The notes under the pieces are model-generated. The model was not told the DNA's origin. It searched no databases and worked only from the letters and a program-made list of their open reading frames with translations. From Epichloe hybrida (lineage: Eukaryota > Ascomycota > Sordariomycetes > Hypocreales > Clavicipitaceae), in the NCBI GenBank assembly GCA_019022495.1, contig JAFEKR010000001.1, positions 3,348,001 through 3,412,000 of the forward strand: a stretch of 64,000 bases of DNA. Reading direction: 5' to 3'. The position numbers and the translations under genes were made by a program. Shown piece after piece: positions 59,588 through 64,000 of this stretch. The number at the start of each line of letters is the position of its first letter. The first letter of the stretch is position 1.

Positions 59588-60381
59588 TCAGGTCGTCCCC
59601 CCCACGCCCGATAAATCCCCCAAATCAGCCACATCCTCATCCTCATCCTCACCCTCCTCAGCAGTCTTCAACAACGGACGATCCTCACTCTCATCCCGAC
59701 CTCCCCGCGCATCATCACGATGACGAACCCCCTCGCCAAGCCCAGCCCCATCCCCCTTCTCATCCTTGCTCCCAACAACCACATTCCCAATCACCAAAAG
59801 CGAAGCACCGGCCCACCAAAGCGGCGGCAGAGCCTCGGCAAAGATGAACAGGCCCAGCAGCGCAGTGAGCACAAAGTTGGTCGACGTGTTGACAATGGAC
59901 ACCTGCGTAGTGGACGTTCCCTTTGCGAGGGCCCTCGTGAAGAGCGTCCACATCTAGCAGGCATTAGCCATACCCAACTGCAGGACAGGATAAGAGGTAG
60001 GGTAACTCACGATGGCGTTGAAGGCCAGGTTGAGGGCGAAGAAGATCTGGGCGGACGGCTGTTAGTGGAAGGGGGGGGGGGGTGCTGTTCGGGGGGGTCA
60101 GGGTAGGCGTACCGCGCGGATTATGATTTCGACGACGTTCTCGTAGGCTGGTAGGCGGAGGAGGCGCGCCACCGAGGTTGAGAGCGTGGATGTGAGGGAT
60201 GTAGTGGTTCTGCGCCGGGTTTAGTTTTTTTTTGCGGCCGGGGTGTAAGAAGTGGAGGGGCCTACAGCTTGGCGAAGACGCCGTTGAAGGCGGCGCAGGC
60301 ACCGCTCGCGATGGCATACATGATCCATTGCGTGCGGCCGGAGGCTTGCGGCGGCGGCGGCGGCGGGAGAGGTTGCGTCAT
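59588..60381 (-). CDS. TMEM42/EamA-like small membrane protein
   Basis: Predicted 204-residue protein from four exons: 60381-60266, 60209-60113, 60046-60011, 59953-59588 (stop included). All junctions are GT...AG with matching phase; the third exon is only 36 nt. A Pro-rich N-terminus precedes four likely membrane helices: about residues 19-37 (IASGACAAFNGVFAKL), 63-86, 107-125 (FVLTALLGLFIFAEAL) and 128-144 (WWAGASLLVIGNVVVG). These resemble the TMEM42 half-size relatives of EamA/DMT transporters. The tail is acidic and probably cytosolic. The substrate is unknown. The start ATG at 60,381 is chosen because it opens MTQPLPPPPP just ahead of the first helix. Confidence 0.85.
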
Positions 60382-60859
60382 GATGGGCTTGGTCGTCGGG
60401 TGTTGTCTGGCGTGGCGTTGGCGGACCATGGCCCTTTTACTTTGTCGGTCGCAAGTCAGGAGAGGAACGGAACATGTTGATGCTGTTGCGAGGTACATGT
60501 AAGGTTGGTGGTTTTGAAAAGGGCTGGTTGTGGTCCCTGGTTCCGGGGGTGTGGAGGCGGACCGACACCAAAACCAGCCGGCGAGCGAGGGGGGGGGTCG
60601 ATGACGACAACAGCTGCGTCTTCTTGACTGGAGAGTACGATGATACCGTCGTGCGGAGAGAGAAAAAAGAACATGACAACGGAGCAGTGCTAAAGGCCAA
60701 AGTTTTTTTTTATATTGCTATTCTACGATTCATGCGCCCAAACTCCAGTGCGTGTCAGCAAGCCGTCCCCGGAACGCCGCCCAATGCATGTGTGTGTGTG
60801 TGTGTCGCAGCACATCATCAATCTAGTGAGACATGGCCCATGGAGGAAACAAATTCCAT
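60382..60859. other. Intergenic region between the TMEM42-like and TFIIA genes
   Basis: Holds the upstream region of the TMEM42-like gene and the 3' region of the TFIIA gene, both on the minus strand. A short (GT)n run lies near 60,789-60,804. Open frames here on both strands show no family resemblance. Confidence 0.6.
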
Positions 60860-61417
60860 TCACGCTCCCTCTCCAGGCTTCTTGGCATTGCAACTAACAA
60901 TCTTGACCTTGTCCGCCTGCACAGACTGGCTGCCATTGTCCATCTTGAACGTCACGTTCTTGATCAAAAAAGTCCATACTTCGTCGCAGAACCGGTACGT
61001 GTCAAGACTTCCCTGGAGAAAAGAGGGCGCGGGAGGAGACAGACCCCCGTGGCGTCAGCATATTCACACGCCTTGAGTGCTTTTCTTTTCCAAACGGCAG
61101 CAAACGGAACCAACCTTGAACTGCAGCCGACTCTTGACGTTCTTCTGCAGCGACTCGGTGATGGCCTGGTCGAAGTTGCCGAGAATCTTCATGGCGAGCT
61201 GGGGGTTTATGCGCTCTTCGCTGATCAGGTCGTCGAGGGTGTCTGTCAGAGCGAGCCCGATGCTGTGAATTTTGTTTTTTCCTGGCTTTTAGTTTTCTTT
61301 CTGGTGGTCCAGTTCCATTCCATCCAGTTGTTGGGCTTGGGCATGCATTCTGGTGCGGGGAAGCGCCTACCTGCTTCGACGGTAGAGCTCGTAGAACGAC
61401 TGTGCTCCGGAAGCCAT
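60860..61417 (-). CDS. TOA2: Transcription initiation factor IIA small (gamma) subunit
   Basis: Predicted 115-residue nuclear protein that, with the large TFIIA subunit, stabilises TBP on promoters. Three exons: 61417-61371, 61262-61115, 61012-60860. All introns are GT...AG and the phases join. It starts [18 protein letters not shown] and continues [19 protein letters not shown], the N-terminal helical part of TFIIA-gamma. The beta-barrel part reads [19 protein letters not shown] and ends [11 protein letters not shown]. Length fits the family (about 105-125). Confidence 0.95.
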
Positions 61418-61899
61418 GGCTTGTTATCCAGAGGTTATACCCTGTGTTCTGCTGAGGGGTTTCGTGTATATCGGGGGTTGATGTGCAGCGGCGCAACTTG
61501 TTTTGCGAGGTTGATGTTGGATGAAAGGGGGGGGGGGGACAAGCGTGACTACGCAGCAGCCCGCCACGGCCCCGTCATGTGACGTTGTTGACGAGTTGGG
61601 CTGCCCCCCCCTCCCCCCGTAGACTTTTGCATCTCAACTGGTGGAAGTGGAGCGCGGACAGCAGGTGGTCGCGGAAACAAGGGAGGGAGCTTCATTTCGA
61701 TCCTTTGGATTCAAAGCTTGCAGCCACAACCGAAAACGCAACGATACGGCAACGACTCGATCCGACAACTCATCCATCTCCCGGCCGCTGCAGAGAAGAG
61801 CAGAGCAGAGCAGAGCAGATAGTCTCGAACTTGGACGCCATTCCGGCTGATCTCTCACCCCCGTCGTCGGTTCGCGATAAAAGAGGCTCAGCCGTCATC
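61418..61899. promoter_or_regulatory. Divergent promoter region between TOA2 and VMA16
   Basis: 482 bp separate the two divergently transcribed genes. It contains a G run of about 12 (near 61,530), a C-rich stretch near 61,605-61,618, and five AGAGC units (about 61,795-61,818). The ORFs across it (for example 61579-62001) are chance. Confidence 0.6.
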
Positions 61900-62757
61900 A
61901 TGGGCTATTACTCGTATGGCGTTGGCAGCGTCACGTCGTTCCTCACCCTGGTGGGAGCTTGTACGTCCCCCGTCGGCTACGTCTTGGTCTCGTACTATTG
62001 AACCGCTGGGATGAATGCTCAACTGATGATTTCTTTTCACTACGCAACTATACAGATATGCTGTTCACGGGCAATGGCGAAGACTTCAACGTCGGAGCTT
62101 TTCTCGAGTCCGTATCTCCCTATGCTTGGGCCGATCTGGGCATCGCGCTGTGCATTGGTCTGTCCGTCGTTGGCGCAGCATGGTATGTCATTTCCTCACC
62201 CGCCGCAGCCATTTGCAGTTTGGAGCGTCTTGTCTAATCGTCCGGGAAAAAAAACCAGGGGTATATTCATTACCGGATCGTCCATCCTCGGCGCCGGCGT
62301 CAAGGCTCCCCGGATTCGAACCAAGAACTTGATCTCCATCATATTCTGCGAAGTCGTTGCCATTTACGGCGTCATCATGGCCATTGTCTTCTCTTCCAAG
62401 GTCGACAGGACGAGCGCGGAGCTAGCCTCGTCGCCGGAGGCGTATTATACCGGCTTTGCGCTTTTTTGGTCGGGCCTTACGGTGGGATTGTGCAATTTAA
62501 TCTGCGGCGTTGCTGTTGGCATCAACGGCTCTGGCGCAGCGTTGGCCGATGCGGCCGATCCGTCATTGTGCGTGGAACAGTTGCTTCCTTTTAAAAAAAA
62601 AAAAAATTTACAATTTATGTGAATATACATGCTGACTGATTTTAGGTTCGTCAAGATTCTGGTCATTGAGATTTTCAGCTCCGTCTTAGGCTTGTTTGGT
62701 CTTATCATTGGCCTTTTGGTTTCGGGCAAGGCACCTGCTTTCGGAGCAACGAGCTAG
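61900..62757 (+). CDS. VMA16: V-type ATPase proteolipid subunit c''
   Basis: Predicted 202-residue membrane subunit of the V0 proton-translocating ring. Four exons: 61900-61960, 62056-62182, 62259-62567, 62646-62757. All introns are GT...AG and the phases join. Diagnostic stretches are [20 protein letters not shown], then [18 protein letters not shown] with the membrane-embedded Glu94, and [20 protein letters not shown]. The N-terminus with an extra hydrophobic segment (about 6-24) marks c'' rather than c or c'. The third intron contains a run of 13 A. Confidence 0.96.
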
Positions 62758-63240
62758 ATGGACGGGCTAGATATGAAGATCAGAAAACGACAATGAAATT
62801 CGAATCCGTGTAGGGGCAAAAGAAAAAGGAGGCCTTGTAATCAAACTGTTTGCTGGCTTGCGAAAATGGCCTGGATGGAAATGAATCCGCTCGTGCATGG
62901 TACCAAATAGAACTGTATTATTTGATCAGGCGTTTGGAAGACCGAGTTGTACAGGCATGTTCTTGGTTTTTCTTCTTCTTCTTCTTCTCCTCTTCATGCA
63001 ATGGCTGTGACACTATCCCTGAGACTCGAAACTGTACATCAATCAGATAGCAGGTGAGATCTATTATAGATATGCTTTGGTGGGAATATGAGCTTTTAGC
63101 GTCCGGCACAACCATTTCATCTACGGGCATAGTATTCATTGTCGAGTATGCACCACTTGGGTGTCGGATTTCCTCGAAGCCCAAGGTATTCCATACGTCT
63201 CGTATTCATTTCCACTGCCATCATCTACATGTGCACTCAC
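62758..63240. other. Convergent 3' regions of VMA16 and the molybdopterin gene
   Basis: 483 bp between two stop codons facing each other. A TTC-repeat run lies near 62,968-62,995. Open frames here lack any family signature. No RNA gene recognised. Confidence 0.6.
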
Positions 63241-63999
63241 TCAGCCGCTCATCACGGCACTCATCAACAAAGCATCTACCTTGGACCCCTTATCCAGCTT
63301 CCCCTTGCCACTGGGCATGCAGACCAACGCATTCGCAGCTCGCAGACTACCTACCTTGGAGCTTCGCTGCCCTCCAGTGCTGCTCGCCATCAACACTCCG
63401 TCGCTCCCCACAGTCACCACGGCACGATGGTACTCTGGTCGAGGATCCATGGGGAAGTCATGGCCCAGCACAACTGGTACCTTGGGCAATCCCACCGGCG
63501 ACACGCCAGATTGCTTGTGCAGTGACGGCAACACGAACAGGTGGAAGGTGACGAGCGCAGAGGCCGGGTTCCCCGGCAGCGAGAAAACCACCCTCGACAC
63601 GCGCCTCCCGTCATTGTCCTTGACAGGGACGGTCGCAAACGTCGTGGGCTTGCCGGGCTTCATGGCCACTCGGCCAAAGTGGATGGTTCCCCCGAGGGCC
63701 CTCTCAATCGTGGGTTTCAGGAGGTCCAGCTCGCCCATGGACACGCCGCCCGTGGTGACGAGCACGTCGGCCCGCCGCAGGCCGTTCCGGAGCGTCTCCT
63801 CCAGCGAGGCGGATCTGTCCTTTGCGATTCCCAGATCGAGCACCTCGTAGCCCCGTTCCTTGGCCGCTGAGATGAGCGTGATTCTGTTCGTGTCCCTGAC
63901 CTCGCCTGGCCGCAGGGGTCCCGACCGACTGTGCTCGATGATTTCATCCCCCGTGGACAGGATGCCGATGACGGGCCGGCGGTACAGTCCGACGGCCGA
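63241..63999 (-). CDS. Molybdopterin biosynthesis protein, MoeA/gephyrin-type C-terminal part (partial)
   Basis: An open minus-strand frame runs from the window edge to a TGA at 63243-63241, 252 residues visible. Motifs fit the MoeA domain that inserts molybdenum into molybdopterin: PVIGILSTGDEI, then LRPGEVRDTNR, LVTTGGVSMGELDLLKP, FGRVAMKPGKPTTFATV and VFSLPGNPASALVTFHLFVLP. The C-terminal subdomain follows without introns. In Aspergillus the same domain is the C-terminal part of the fused protein CnxE, so the N-terminal MogA-like part may lie beyond 64,000. The true start is outside the window. Confidence 0.94.
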   Translation of the reverse strand, partial: SAVGLYRRPVIGILSTGDEIIEHSRSGPLRPGEVRDTNRITLISAAKERGYEVLDLGIAKDRSASLEETLRNGLRRADVLVTTGGVSMGELDLLKPTIERALGGTIHFGRVAMKPGKPTTFATVPVKDNDGRRVSRVVFSLPGNPASALVTFHLFVLPSLHKQSGVSPVGLPKVPVVLGHDFPMDPRPEYHRAVVTVGSDGVLMASSTGGQRSSKVGSLRAANALVCMPSGKGKLDKGSKVDALLMSAVMSG

Positions 64000-64000
64000 C

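Noticed and set aside
61002..61496. 164-codon frame running across the TFIIA gene
   Set aside because: It reads through TOA2 introns in another frame. The spliced TOA2 reading is clearly the real one.

Overview
This window comes from a filamentous ascomycete (Pezizomycotina) with a two-compartment genome. The genes on the right have short GT...AG introns and fungal domain architectures. The AT-rich left part carries the scars of repeat-induced point mutation (RIP): TpA excess, CpA/TpG shortage, Gln codons turned into TAG/TAA, and Asp turned into Asn at catalytic motifs. Hypocreales is a reasonable guess at the order, but that is inference.

Positions 1 to about 56,300 form a gene-free, AT-rich block of nested transposable elements. 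From left to right: a Ty1/Copia element (Z) is split by a complete 5.8-kb hAT DNA transposon (1375-7149) with an 8-bp target duplication. Next is an inverted Copia element with 824-bp LTRs (10824-18215). It abuts a truncated Copia copy (D, 18216-22547) that holds a 746-bp insert flanked by a 14-bp direct repeat. A solo LTR and a pentanucleotide array follow. Then comes a full-length forward Copia element (F, 23030-29761, target duplication AAGGT). A Copia element (A, 30237-48669) is interrupted twice: by a member of its own family (B, 32045-38540, target duplication ACTTC), and by a truncated 824-bp-LTR element (C) joined to a Ty3/Gypsy fragment. Last is an inverted full-length Copia element (E, 49515-56134, target duplication AATTA). 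None of these elements appears able to encode a working protein, although element C and the hAT keep long readable stretches.

At about 56.3 kb the base composition changes abruptly to GC-rich, normal coding DNA with five conserved housekeeping genes: a CLC-type chloride/proton exchanger (+), a small TMEM42/EamA-like membrane protein (-), the TFIIA small subunit (-), the V-ATPase proteolipid c'' subunit (+), and the 3' part of a molybdopterin (MoeA/gephyrin/CnxE-type) biosynthesis gene (-, running off the window). They are not an operon. CLC exchanger and V-ATPase c'' both act in acidification of endomembrane compartments, but their proximity may be chance.

The most unusual signals are: the hAT element whose two ends are built of TGTAT/ATACA pentamer arrays; a double LTR/half-tRNA primer-site junction with a tRNA-like segment between; near-identical duplications of about 330 bp inside RIP-degraded DNA; and the small insert with a 14-bp direct repeat.
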